From Chaunax sp. Z400 (lineage: Eukaryota > Chordata > Actinopteri > Lophiiformes > Chaunacidae): DNA of 64,000 nucleotides. The stretch covers positions 9,963,501 through 10,027,500 of the forward strand of contig CM075201.1 in assembly GCA_037577475.1 (NCBI GenBank). Reading direction: 5' to 3'. Position 1 is the first letter of the stretch, and every line of letters starts with the position of its first letter. The position numbers and the translations under genes are program-made. Shown here in pieces: positions 32,730 to 45,813 of the stretch. Below the pieces are notes generated by a model. The model made no database searches and was not told where the DNA came from. It saw only the letters and a program-made list of their open reading frames with translations.

Positions 32730-32956
32730 GGGGCGTGGTTATTTATGACAAACACTGCCTTAGAAAATATTTACGGTAACTCTTTCCTCCCCTTTCGGTG
32801 ATCACATGAGCAGCTTTGTCTCTATATCATCCAAGTGCCCGCACAGCTTAGTGCTGTTCACACCTGACTCGGGAACTCTCGCACCGGGATCATCCCGCTG
32901 AGACAGAGAGACTCCGGACCACAAACGAAGTGTTCTGAAGCAAGAGGATCAACGGG
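32730..32956 (+). promoter_or_regulatory. slc12a9: slc12a9 copy 1 promoter and 5' non-coding exon
   Basis: The segment aligns with 45814-46175 before copy 2. Shared elements are a GGGCGTGG box followed by TTATTTA (32731 on) and TCACATGA (32802-32809), an M-box/E-box. Also shared are the exon phrase ATCCCGCTGAGACAG and a donor at GGG|GTAAGTTTGACTC, so the exon ends at 32956. The next exon begins at 37815, after an intron of about 4.9 kb. The exact transcription start is not visible. Confidence 0.6.
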
Positions 32957-35900
32957 GTAAGTTTGACTCTTATACAAAGTATGTTGGAGTTGTCACACGA
33001 GCAAGTTGTTCACGTTATCCGTGCACGTATTCACGTGAAAATGAAGGTGATTACAGCATACGGCCAATAGCAAACTATAATATTAGACATATTCAGAAGT
33101 TCAATAAAAAGCAGCCAACCAAATGAAAGAAGAACATCTGGCAAAAATGATGAATTTGTAAATTAATAAAACTTAGGATATCACTGCATCACCATCAGGA
33201 CACGAGTAGATGTGACTCCAAGATAATTTGTTTATTCCATTACATTAATGTGTTGCCGACATGGATATTTTAAAATTATAATAAAGACAATCCTTTATTA
33301 ATTCCACCGCGGGATTGGCACGTGTTTCACAGTTTGGTTCTTATTCTTTCAGCTGACCCCCCCCAATGTCAGACGGACTTGGGAGCAAATAAAAACAACT
33401 CTTTAATGGCCATTCAAAGTGGCGCTTTCGTGGGGATAAAAAACGAAGCAAGATCTACCTTTTTTTTTTTGATTGCGTGTCCTTCCTGGAGCAAAAAAAG
33501 TCAAAGATAATGAGTGTTACAACGAGGTATTAATGTTGACCCGAGCACTAATTACCTTGTCAGTCAGCCAAAAGGAACAGGTTATTATAATTAAGAGCTG
33601 TAGCATAATATGTCATCGAAAACAACACTGTTACTACAAAAAAAGGCAAGAGAGAAATCCTGACTGTAAAATGCTGATTGTGTTAATATTTACTTTACCT
33701 ATAAATGCACTCTTACTGCCCCGTTATTAAAGTGACGACTGCACATTGTAAAACTCTTTAACTTGATGTAGCATATTTATTTAAACATTATACTCAGGAA
33801 TTAGGTCTGACACTGCCCCATAATGAAGGACGCACAGTAATCAGTTCCATTTTTGGCCAAATCAAGGTGAAATTAATTTTATTGACTGAATATTATCTGT
33901 GATAAATCTATTTCTTAATCAGTTTTCTTAGCTGTCTTACCAGCACTGTAAAACTGATTTGGCAGCCAATCAGAGCCAAGCATAAAAACACCATCCAAAG
34001 TGGTCTATAGCTGCTGTGCCATCTTCATTCTTTTAGTGCGTAGCTGATGGTGCGTAAAATTTAAAGTGATAATATTACCTGAAGCAGGAAATATCTGATT
34101 TCTCTGTTTAGTCTTGAGCTGAGAAATCGCAAATAATATTAAATGAATAAAATTTATTCCACTTTGATTTGGCCAGAAACTGAAGTGATTTATATCCTTT
34201 GTTATGTGTGTACAGTGTCAGACCTACATGCAGTTCTTTCCAAGGTTTAATATGCTGTATGAAGTTTTAGAGCTTCACAATGTGCAGGCAATACAGGAGA
34301 AACTAGAATAGCACTCAGTAAAGTGCATCCTTCTGCCGAGGTAGGACAATATTACATGTCTCTATAGCTTGCCTGGCCCATACCTCACTCCTCCACAAAG
34401 TTTTGTGGAAACTGGTCCAGCTGTTTTTGTGTAATTAGGAAAAATGTGGGAAAATGCCCCATCTAGCAATTTTAAAGAAATTTGAAAAAATTCCTGCATT
34501 CCTCTGTGTATCTGGATCTCCCCCAATATTTAATGGGTTCTTTCTTGGACCGTGCCCCATCCTACCACCAAGTTACACTGAACCCTGTCTGTCAGTTTTT
34601 GCGTAATCCTACTGACGATCAAACCAAACAAACTGACATGATTGAAGACATAACCTCCTTGGCAGAGGTAAGAAATGACTCATTAAGAGTGCATTAGTAT
34701 TAAAGAAAATACATGAACACAATCAGCATTTTTCTGCCAGCATTCCTCTCTTGCCTTATTTTTCTGCAGTAACAGGGTTTCTTTTTTCACAATAATAATA
34801 TTATGATATAATTTATATTTATTTATTTAAAGTTTTTCTATTTTTCATAGATCTCCATTATAAAAACCTGTTCTTCTTGACTGAAGTAGATGGAACACTG
34901 TAACTCCATTTCACGTGGAAGAAGAGTCAAATGACACACCAAACACTGTTTTTTTGACGAGGACATGTACACAGCTTGGAGCAAGAAAGCCTTGCTCAAC
35001 ACGAAGTTGTGACTAATTATCTCTGTCTGTGGTTTTACATTTCACTGAGACAGGCCAGGTAAAGAAAACCTGACTATGTCAAACTTACTTTGTATGATAC
35101 CCGTGAGACATGAAAGTACTGCTCTAAATTATTTTATGTAGGTAAAGAGATAAGGTTTTAGCTTTCTCTTAAAAATTCAATTCAATTTAATCTTTAAAAT
35201 TGAAACAATTCATATTCATTTGTTTCTATTGACGCATGTATCTGCTAATTCTGGAAACATGAACAATGCAATGGATGAGTCCACTTTTAGGGAGTGTTAT
35301 AAAGGTAAAAAAAAAAAAAGGCACTGTCTTTGTATGCTACATTTGAAACACAGAACAATACATCAAGTAAACAAAAGCTGTATACATATTTGAATAGAAC
35401 TTACATTATGTACATGAAAAAAGCATGCAGTGCATCACCTGACATTGTCACAGCTTCAGGCTTAATCCTGCCTGCCACCTATGTGTGTGTGTGTGTACAT
35501 ATACTGTATATATAGTTAAATAGTTAAATTGCATATCATTTGGAAGCAAGGTAAGGCACAAGATGCAAAGGGGTTGGTCCTTGGCTGGTGGACCCTTTAA
35601 TCTCATAATTCTATAATAGCTCTGTCCTAAGGTATTTGACCAAATGCACCGGTGATTAACTGAGGAGGCGGAGAAGGACTGTGGGTCATCCCTGTGTGTG
35701 TTATAGGTCTAGTAATACGTGCGGATTGCAGTCCACAGATCAGGCCGTCTTGCTCATGATTTATAATGGATTGGATGTGGGTGGGTGAAATAATGCATCA
35801 TTAATGAGGAAAATATTACATCACCTGCAGTGATCCCCAAGAAGTGGAAATGATAAGTGCATCTCCAGCGTCTGTGCCATTTACACACAAGGCACAGCAT

Positions 35901-37814
35901 CTTAACTCCATTAACTATGTAAATGTACTGAAACTCTGACAGAATCTTCTGATTCAGATGGTCACAGACATGAAGCAGGTTCACGGTAAAATTGTTTTGA
36001 GTAAAGCAGCCATCCTACTGATAAACTGAATATCTAAATCTGAGAAAATAATTTGTTCAAGTGGGTGACGTGTGGATTAAAATACACATGCAGATTAAGA
36101 TGATGTCATCACTGAACACATGACCTGTAGGCCTGATGCACCCTTTAAAATGTCAGGGCAGCCTCAGCTTCCCTCATTTATCTGCTGGGAAAATGTGCAT
36201 CATTTTCAGATCTTCTCCAGATGAATCTTGTTGGCGTTTGTTATCCAGTATTATTTCCTATAATGTGGCAAAGTGTGTGATTTCTTCTTCCATGTCCGAG
36301 CTGTTGATGGATTTTAGGTTTATTTGGATGGATTTAATTCAGAACTGTGGATACATGTTAAGTTTCCGCCGGCAATGTTGCACTACTCAGATGACCACCC
36401 ATTTAATTCTCCATCTTCAGATCCAGCGGATCAAGTTTGTACACCTGACTGTTTCTCCAAGTAAGATTTAGGCCATTCCTCCTCTGGCTAAGAGGGCAAC
36501 TCTGGTCAATGAATCAACCTGTTGCTTTTCAAACAGTTAGCCAATTTCCTTCCAGTGGGTGCACCATCATCTGGATTCTAGAACCAATTTATCTCCATTG
36601 ATTGACATCAGTTGATTTTCCAATGACAGCTGTTTCATTTGCAAGAATGGTGTGAGGACACTTATTTCTGATGTATTTTAGGACTATTGTATTGTCTGTC
36701 CAAAAATTTGACCTTTGAAATTGAAGTTGTTCCTCTCTATAGACCATTCTGCATCCGGGGAATAGTGGCCTGCTTTACTGGAGCGACTCTGGCCTTGCTG
36801 AAGAGGAATGCAACATGCAGCCCTTTGTCACTGTTGTCCAACCTCAGCAAAGACACAGTCCATATCCCTCTTGACTGGGACCAAAGAATTAGTGTAGCTG
36901 TGCACGGATTTTTTAAACTTTGGGTTTAAAGCAACAATCCACTTTAATATCTCTATCATCTAGAGATGACATATTCCCCCGACATCCCCCAAATATTGTA
37001 CAACAAATTGCATCAGTATATGACATATCCTCCATTCCTTTGTTGAGCCTAGAGTCGTAAATATTGTTTTGGATATATGCAACGGAGAACATGACCAACC
37101 TACCCCAAGAATTTGGAATCATATTGGCATCATTAGTTTGACCACCATTTGTGGTGGTTGGTTTAATTTCTGGGGAAGATCTGCCCCAAGTGGTGCTTTC
37201 TGCTATTTAGGGACTTTTGTCATTTTTCCATTTCCATTGTTAAAAATTGAATTTAGGCTCATTCTGTGGATGGGATTTTTCTCAGATGAGGCTGTCAGTG
37301 GCATAACTTAAAAACGGCTCTGGAGATGTGTCTTCTGATATTTTCGGAATTTTCAGCATTTTATATATTTTCTTTAATTTTGAAAATTGAATTCTTTCTC
37401 AGAAAAGACATTAGCAAGAATTGCAATAACAGGGACAACTTGAATAACATCTTTCTGTCTGTCTACAATAAAATGCGCCCATGGGGATCCTGTGTATTTC
37501 ATGCTTGTTAATATTGTGTTAATATGCTAGAAGTATGAATGAAATTTACTATTCCTAAGTTCACGTAACTAAAAATTGTACATACTAGTGCAGCATATCA
37601 GCAAATATATTCAGCAAATATTTTTAATGACACCCTTCACTGCAATGTAATTATGCATTTAAGAAGTTTTAACCTAACATGTTGGCTCCAGCCATGATTC
37701 TGGTGCAGCTGGTGAACAAAACAGCTAACATGGTGGCAAAAGACATGACAGAGATGGTGCTGTAATCGGAATCGTAACCAGTTGCAACAATATTGTGTGT
37801 CGTATTTTTCATAG
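32957..37814 (+). other. slc12a9: slc12a9 copy 1 first intron
   Basis: The intron is 4.9 kb, against 1.7 kb for the equivalent intron in copy 2. Parts align with copy 2, such as CAGAACAATACATCAAGTAA near 35350 with a similar segment near 47688. It includes a dispersed fish-type repeat around 34320-34680 and a short GT run at 35481-35496. I support no coding exon. Confidence 0.6.
34320..34680 (+). repeat. Dispersed teleost repeat in slc12a9 copy 1 intron 1
   Basis: Two partly similar halves each contain a phrase like CCACCAAGTT (or CCACAAAGTT) followed by a TTTTTG-GTAAT motif. The end carries ACATAACCTCCTTGGCAGAG. A related GTAATCCTGCTTACAAACAG motif occurs at about 12386. These recur in fish non-coding DNA. 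The family is not assigned. Confidence 0.45.
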
Positions 37815-37843
37815 GTCAACCAGAAAAGCTCTTCTCACCAACC

Positions 37844-40800
37844 ATGTCAAACGAACACTCCCCTGTGATCACGCCAGAGGCATACAGTATGACTGTGACT
37901 GAAGCAGCATGCGACACAAAGTCAAATGGCACCGCTGATTCCAGCTATGGCACTCCAAGTAAAGAGCCTCGAAAACTGAACACTTTTTTTGGTGTGATGG
38001 TGCCAACTGTCCAATCCATATTCAGCATTGTGCTGTTCCTGAGAACAGGTGAGAAGAGAGATTATAAAACTTTAAGTAATGTTGGGTTATGGACAGTGGA
38101 TGCTTGTATAAATCTCGTACAGTATGAGTCATTGTGTTGTGCACTTGTGACTAACGGTAACATGGTCTCTCTTGCAGGGTTTGTGGTTGGTCATGCCGGA
38201 CTGTTAGAGGGTCTTTTAATGCTGGTTGTGGCCTACACCATTATATCTCTTACAATACTTTCCATCTCTGCCATTTCCACCAATGGTGCTATACAAGGGG
38301 GTGGAGCCTATTGTATCCTTAGAGACACAAAAGTTGTTTTTCTTGAGTGTTACAGTTTCACTCCTTTCAGTAGAAACGTCGACCTTAACGAAATGTGACC
38401 AGACATGATAAGTCGGTCCCTTGGCCCAGAGTTTGGAGGAAGCATTGGTTTGATGTTCTTCCTGGCCAAAGTGTGTGCCTGTGGAGAGTATGTTCTCGGT
38501 CTTGTGGAGGCAATACTTGACGTATTTGGTGTGGACCCTGGTAAGTTTTTGGTTATGTTTTGCTTCTCTTATGTACAGTATTCTCATTCATTCTCCAGAT
38601 TCTCAGTTCTCTGCCTGTTTTCCTCTGTTATAGAATCATCTGTGTCCGAGGGGGTGCGGGTGCTTCCTCGGGGTTACTGGTTCACACTGCTGTACTCCTC
38701 AGTAGTCCTTCTACTGTGCCTACTTGTGTGTCTGGTGGGAGCTCACATCTACTCCCGCACCGCCTTCGTCATCCTGGTGGTGGTTACTGTGTCCTTGCTG
38801 TCCATCTTAATCAGTTTAGTGGCAGTCAAACCTCGTGACTTTTTCATCACCCACCAGGGATCTGGCAACCAGACTGTCCACTACAATGCCAGCTACACAG
38901 GCTTCAATGGCACCACTCTGAGAAACAACCTGGGCCGTGAGTGTTGGGGGCCCGAGGCTGATATTAGTGATGATACAGATCACGAGTAAAGAAACATGAT
39001 TTAAGATCTTCTTTTAATGATCCTCCTTTGTTTTCTATCATTGCAGCTGGTTACACTTTGGATTACAGCACCAACTCTGTCATGTCTTTTGCCACCGTGT
39101 TTGCTGTTTTTTTCACCAGCTGCACCGGGATCATGGCTGGAGCCAACATGTCAGGTTAAAACTTGTTGTCCTACATGTATAATCATTGTAGTGAAGGGTG
39201 TCATTGACTGAGTACGCTTGCTGATATAATGTACTTGTAAGTACATTATTTGGCTTTAAAAACAGTAAAATTCGATTTATGCTACTTACATATTAATACA
39301 ATTTCAACAAGCATGAAATACTCAGGATCTCCACGGGTGCTTTTCATTGAAGAAAGACAGTTTGAAAGAAGTTATTCAAGTTGTCCCTATTAATTGCAAT
39401 CCTGGTTAATTGCATATCTAAGAAAAAGTTCAAATTTCAGAAGAAATAAATGAAATGAATAAAATGTTTAATATTTCCAACATATCAAAAGGCACCTCTC
39501 TATTATATGGATGTGTACATTATGTTTTCTGAAAAAATACTGAATACTTTTTTTGAATTATGCCCCGGAAACCTTCATCTCAGACAAAACCCACAAACAG
39601 AATGAGGCAAAATTCAATCTGTAAAGATGGAAACAAAAAAATACAAATTAAATTTTTTTCCTAAATAGCAGAAGGCGCCACGTCAGTACACGGTCACTGT
39701 ATGTGGAAGGTTTTCTGAAAAGATATTGAATAGTATTTGAGATCTGCCTTGGAAGCAAAACCTACTCCCAAAATGAGCTTAACTTCAACTTTTAACCATG
39801 GAAACAAAACAACAACAACAACAAAATTCCCTAAATAGCAAAAGGAACCACCTCAGTACTTGGCTGTGTGTAGAAAGTTTTGTGAACATTTTTTCTGATT
39901 CATGCTACTCACTTCATTCATGGCTTGGATAATAATATAATGTAGAAAAATATTGCATTCACAGATGCCTCTTTTGCAGAAGTACTTTAGATACGTTGGG
40001 CCCTATTTAAATTATTTAAGGTGCATTTAGGTCATGTCCAACTCTCTGTTTTTCTAGTTAAATGCTGCAGAATCTGCGCACAAGGTGCAAAGAGGTTGCA
40101 TTCAGTCCCTTATCCATAGGTGTGTTTCAGGCATAACAAGAATTAAACCATTAAATCAATGCTGTCACCTATTTCCTCTAAAGTCTCGCTGCACCTGCAG
40201 CATTGCTATTCAAACAGTGACACTCTTGTTGACATGCCTCCACCATCTCCCAATTTTCTGTCTCACAACTGCATTTGACTTCATATGAGCAAATGGCCCA
40301 ATATAATTTTGCCAATGTGTTTATACACATATTTAACAAATCACTGTGAATGTACACAAAAAAAAGATACACACTCTGATATTTGTTCTTGCTCCACATG
40401 TCCTTGAAGGGGATCTGAAGACTCCGAGTGTTTCCATCCCAAAAGGCACCATCACAGCCGTCTTGTATACTTTCATAGTCTATGTTCTCTTCTTCATCTT
40501 GGTCAGCGCCACCTGCGACAGGTCTGATATGGTTCATGAGTGTCTGTTATTAATTCTTAAAGAGAAATCAACATTCAAATAAGCAGTCAAATTCATGACA
40601 CAAATTCTTTTTTTGTCTTTAGGACTCTGTTGATTCAGGATTATGGATTTCTCCAGAAAATAAACATTTGGCCTCCATTTGTCACCATCGGGATTTACTG
40701 CTCTGCCCTGTCAGCTGCTATGTGCACTATGATCGGAGCGTCCCGTATCCTCCACGCACTTGCTCTGGATGACCTCTTTGGTGAGGCTTGAAGTTTTACT

Positions 40801-43616
40801 CATCATATCGGTGCCTCTGAGTTGTTTTCTAAGAAGCTGTTGTTTTCCTCACAGGTTTACCTTTAGCCCCAGCTGCCATCACATCAAGATCAGGGAATCC
40901 ATGGGTGGCAGTGCTGTACACCTGGGGTCTGGCACAGGTGAGTGGACTTTCTGTACTGTCATGCATTTTCAGTATTACAATGTCCTGAGCTGTGGTTTGT
41001 GGTCTGTTTGTATTTCAGTGTGTAGTGTTTGCAGGCCAGCTCAATTCTATAGCAAGTTTGGTGACTGTTTTCTACCTACTTACCTACGCTGCGGTTGACC
41101 TCGCCTGTTTGGCCCTTGAGGTGGCATCAGCTCCAAATTTCAGGTAATGAAAGCTCAGCACCTATTTACAGAAAAATTAGAAGTTAATCATCTCTACTTA
41201 CAATCATATTTATCAATGGCCACTGAGTCAATTTTCTAGGATAAAATTCCAAAAACATCCACTGTCTATGTAAAATATAACACTTGAAATTCTTCCTAAC
41301 AGCTAAGCTACGTGTTTTAGGCTTCTAGTGGTAAATTGCTGATCAGAGTAACATCATTGATTGTGGCCACAACGTCTGGCCCAAGAAATAAGACAATAAA
41401 AGAAAATTTCTCAGTGACACTAGAACAGCTAAAATATTAGATTTCTTGAAATGTTTCCTTTTCATGATAACAGGATGAAACAGTGAGATTTGAAAGCCAG
41501 GAATTTTATGATTGCTCCTCATCCCCACCTCCAAAAGTGATATTTATTGCCTTTCTCCACTTCTGTTTTAAATGTGTCTCTGTGTTTTCACAGACCGACC
41601 TTCCAGCTCTTCTCCTGGCACACCTGCCTGCTGGGGATTCTGAGCTGTTTAGTGATGATGTTCGTCATCAACCCCATGTACTCCTCAGGCAGCGTTGTAA
41701 TCCTGTTACTGCTGCTGCTTTTCCTCCACTACAGATCGCCCACCAGCAGCTGGGGCTACATCAGTCAGGCTCTCATTTTCCATCAGGTATCTGGACTCCT
41801 GCAGAGACAAGCACAAAATCAGACATGCAGTTTGCCAACATCGCTGTCTTCCTTTTGGTTTAGGTGCGTAAATATCTGTTGATACTGGACTTGAGGAAAG
41901 ACCATGTAAAGTTCTGGAGGCCACAGGTGTTGTTAATGGTGGCCAACCCTCGCTCTTCCTGCCAGCTCATTCTGTTTGTCAACCAGTTGAAGAAGGGAGG
42001 GCTGTTCGTGTTGGGCCACGTGCAGCTGGGAGATCTGGGTAATTATCTGTGGATGGTCTGTTATGGCCATCTGCAGCTAATAGCATTAACTTATTCTTAT
42101 GTTTGAATCATTTTCCTCTGTGGTTTCACTCCCTCACACTGAAGCTGAACTCTTTTACCTGGAGTCCACAGGCACCGTCATGGAAGGCTGCCTGTTGGGC
42201 TTTCACTTTCCATCTGCTGCTTCTCTTGCATTATTAAAAAGTAAATACGTCATCTTTGTATCACCCTGGCTTTGCATCTTAGAGTTTGAACCTAGTTTGT
42301 CCTTTCCAAACATATCCAATGATATCACTGAGTACCAGTGATGTTCTTGGTGGTTCTAACCCCAACCCTGGGTGTTGCCCCTCCATTCTTCTGAAAAGAA
42401 CCTGAGTACTTCTTCCGCCACTGTCTTGCTGTGATGATATAGCCTATCTATGAAATGAAGCCCTTTATTACATACTATTTTTTTCAAATCTATGCAGTGA
42501 ATTTATTTCTGCCTTTCCTGTCTTTTAGACACCCTGCCATCAGACCCAGTCCAGCAGCAGTACAACTTCTGGTTGAGTCTAGTTGATAAACTCGGGGTGA
42601 AGGCCTTTGTTGACCTGACACTGTCTCCCTCTGTCAGACAGGGAACACAGCATCTGTTGCGCATCACAGGCTTAGGTAAGCTCTGATTACTTCCTGTGTG
42701 CATATGGCACAAATTTAGTACAAATAGTTATGTTGCTTTATCTGCATTGGATGACCATTGCACACTCTTCTGTTTCTCTCTACAAGGTGGTATGAAGCCC
42801 AACACACTGGTCTTGGGTTTCTATGACAGCTGCACTCCTGAGGACTTCTTCCTACAAGATACTGCGTTCTGTGACTCTTCAGTGGGGCGAGGGACTGAGG
42901 GCAAATATAATTTTGGGGTTGACATGCCTTCATTACATGCCCATTTCTGTCCGGTCCGAAATGTTGAGAGCCCACGTTGGCTATCACCAGAGGAGTACGT
43001 AGGGATCATTTCTGATGCCTTTAAAATGAGCAAGAATGTGTGCCTTGCCCGCTATTTCTTCCAGTTAGAGGGGGAGGGTAAAGATAGCAAGGTTGATGGG
43101 TCAGAGCGGACTATAGATGTGTGGCCTCTCAACCTGCTCCAACCAGGAAGTTGTGATTATCAGGATGTGTGCAGCCTCTTTCTGCTACAGATGGCCTGTG
43201 TGCTCAACATGTCCAGCAAATGGCGCCATGCAAAAATGAGAATCTTTCTGAATGTGGAGACCGAGTCCAGTGACCAGGGCTGGGTGGTAAACGAAGAGAC
43301 TTTCCGAGAGTTGCTGAAGAAGCTGAGGATTAGGGCGTCGATAAAGATCGTGCCGTGGGACTCCGTGGTGAAGCATCACATTCATTCGAATAAAGAGCCA
43401 CCACAAGCCCTGTCAGAGGACTTCCTGTCTGCAGTGAACTCTATGCTGATGGAGCACAGCTCGCAAGCTGCTGTTCGCTTTCTGTATTTGCCTCGACCTC
43501 CTGCTCATCACAGCCAGTCACAGCAGTACTTGTCTCAGGTGGAAGCAGTGACCAATAGTTTAGGACCAACGCTCCTGATTCATGGTGTCACACCTGTCAC
43601 ATACACTGATCTATGA
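37844..43616 (+). CDS. slc12a9: Solute carrier family 12 member 9, tandem copy 1
   Basis: It belongs to the cation-chloride cotransporter family. SLC12A9 (formerly CIP1) was described as an NKCC1-interacting protein and more recently as a lysosomal ammonium/chloride transporter. Exons: 37844-38048, 38178-38312, 38403-38540, 38634-38936, 39047-39154, 40410-40521, 40623-40780, 40855-40937, 41019-41143, 41594-41786, 41864-42038, 42529-42675, 42787-43616. Phases agree and give 903 residues (human about 914). The protein has a short N-tail, a multi-pass permease domain including FVVGHAGLLEGLLM and GGGAYYMISRSLGPEFGGS, three sequons in an external loop (N238, N244, N251), and the SLC12 C-terminal domain ending in HGVTPVTYTDL. 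The ATG at 37844 matches copy 2 and follows a 3' splice site at 37814. Failing to splice the 90-base intron 38313-38402 would give an early stop. It reads LEV (41121-41123 GTG) where copy 2 and mammals have LEW. The frame is intact and probably functional. Confidence 0.92.
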
Positions 43617-45560
43617 GCTTTGTGCAGGCTTGAGTTTTGTTCATATTCTTTGATATTGTACATGGTTTAGTGCAAGAATAGACTCTGGCTGCAAAGAAAT
43701 TTACACATAATGTAATGGAAAGTGGATGCTAAGGTACAGTAAAGTATGTGGCACCAGTTATACTAATGCCAATTCAGCATCTTATCATTTTACTTGATAA
43801 ACTTAAATTTATGCCACTTGTGGGTTTTGCATTCAAATAGGATGTATTCCTGTTTTTATATACTTGAAGTGGCTCAAGACAAAGCATGAAATACTAATGA
43901 TAGAAGGTGTAATTTACATTCATACAATCTCTTATTTGCATTAATGCAAGACTAATTGGGCCTTTATCCATGGGGCCTGGCCGCTCTCAGCCCGAAGAAA
44001 CTTCATGAAGCTGCCGCCCTCTAGGCCCACCACTTGGAGGGATAGTCAAGGATGATTCCATTTCAAGACTGAAAACAGAGCAGGTTGTCACATTTTTACA
44101 ACAATTAATTTACCATTGTTTATAATAAACAGAAAAAAGATGCTCGTATAATTACATACCGTAGCACATATATTGCCTCTGTATTTAACATCATGTGCTG
44201 GTGATACATTATGACTGATGCCACACTGTTTAAAGCATTATTACAAGTGGTCTGTGCATGAACGATCAACAGTGAGGGTTTATTGCTCCATTTGTGAGCT
44301 TGCATTTCCTTGTTATTCGTGTGTAATGTGGGGGATTTAGCAATAGCATGTCTGTTCAACTGTAATAATTTTGTTTCCAGATTATTTGTTCTCAAAACCT
44401 TTGACACATATCACCCATGTACTGAAGATGTGCCTTTCAATATCTTGACAATTTTAAAAATTTAAATTTTGGTGAACCAATCTTCTTCTCTCTAGTTCCT
44501 CCTGCCAAAATGACAAAATGAAGGTGTGAAAAGACAAATGTCCATCAGTGATAAGGTGTTTGTGTATGGCTGTGTAACAATGGAACACAACAGTTGTAGG
44601 CTCCCCAGCAACAGAAAATCTTGCAAAGACAGCAAGGTGAACCAAAGCTATGCATAGGCATATGCACAGAAAACAGATACCATTCACAGGCCCATGCACA
44701 GCAGCCCTAGTCATCTTCTCCTCAAGCATTCTTGACTGACATCTTACTTCAATCTGATGATTGCCAGGTCAGTCCAATGCAGCAGGGTGTGTGGTTTCCT
44801 AATTGTCTCCGAATGGCTAAAGGGCTTGGAGGGGTACTGGAGGTGAAAAGGAGGTGGCTGTCATGTAGGTGAAGGTTGTCATAATGGCAAAGGTAGGCAA
44901 CATCAGGCTTGGAACAATACCTGACAAAACCTGCCGAATAATGACAGTGACCTCATAGTCCTGAAAATATGACAGCAGGTGGCTACACCTGCATGCGTCA
45001 CATTTCTTTCTTAGTTTGTTGTCTATGTTCAGGCAGATATACCTACTATGTCTGTGTCTTCTAATAGGAATTCATTTTTGAACATTAGAAAGCAAAGGCC
45101 ATGCTCTCAAGCACAGTTTAAAATGGTTGGATTTTGAAAAAGACAATATCAAAAAATACTTTACTATTAATACAACTTTTTATACAAGGATGGGTGTCAT
45201 GACAGTCCAGTGAGGACAAAAAATTAAACTACTATACAGTGGAGACTCTGTTTTTTTCTCTACAGAGGATTGTTTGCAGCCAGAGAACTTTACATTTTTG
45301 CATGTTTGTTGTAAGACATGGCCAGAGTATTGGAGGAGATTGTGCAGTAACAGGACCTTGTATTATCTTCTAGAATGAGGATATGCTGAAACAAATGATT
45401 GACATATAACAGTCTCTGTCCTCCTTTTTCTCTCATCATCAAAATGCAATTCTCACCCCCCCCCTTTTTTTTGGAGCAGAATATTTATAGACTTGAATAG
45501 GATGTAAATATAATCCATTATTTTAATGAAAACCTTACTTGACATCACACGCTGCTGCAA
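43617..45560. other. 3' flank of slc12a9 copy 1
   Basis: The first 30-40 bases match the copy 2 3' UTR closely and similarity then fades. A candidate AATAAA lies near 44124. No coding feature is supported. The short minus-strand frame at 44454-44729 has no recognisable content. Confidence 0.5.
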
Positions 45561-45813
45561 CGTCATGATCCCCCATTGTGCGTTATATGGACGTCACTTT
45601 TGTCGCAACATGGACCTCTAGTGGGGAGAAATGTCACTACAGTACAGTCTACAATACAACTTTGCACAGATGTCCATGCATAAAAATACTGATGGATATT
45701 TTTTGGCTCCATAACATACAGTCTGTGTATGCATGACTGTTTTTTAAACAAATTAAATCACTGTCTATGCACTTATTTTGAGTTACAGATTATCAGTTGG
45801 GTCTGCATAAACG

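Larger units (their letters stand above)
32480..43940 (+). repeat. Tandem duplication unit 1 (carries slc12a9 copy 1)
   Basis: Collinear similarity to 45560-56310 starts near the shared TTTGTCGCAACA/GTCGCAACAT motif (32517 and 45599). It continues through promoter, 5' exon and all coding exons, and fades after the shared TTTGCATTAAT motif (about 43936 and 56305). Limits are approximate. Confidence 0.75.

Noticed and set aside
38216..38587. 123-residue minus-strand frame present in both slc12a9 copies (also 48287-48658)
   Set aside because: It is a shadow of the conserved sense exons and intron; its conservation follows from the duplication tract.
42139..42240. Possible coding extension within the intron after the GDL exon of slc12a9 (FYLESTGTVMEG)
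   Set aside because: Splicing from 42038 to 42529 gives GDLDTLPSDP, which matches the family; the frame is followed by stops.
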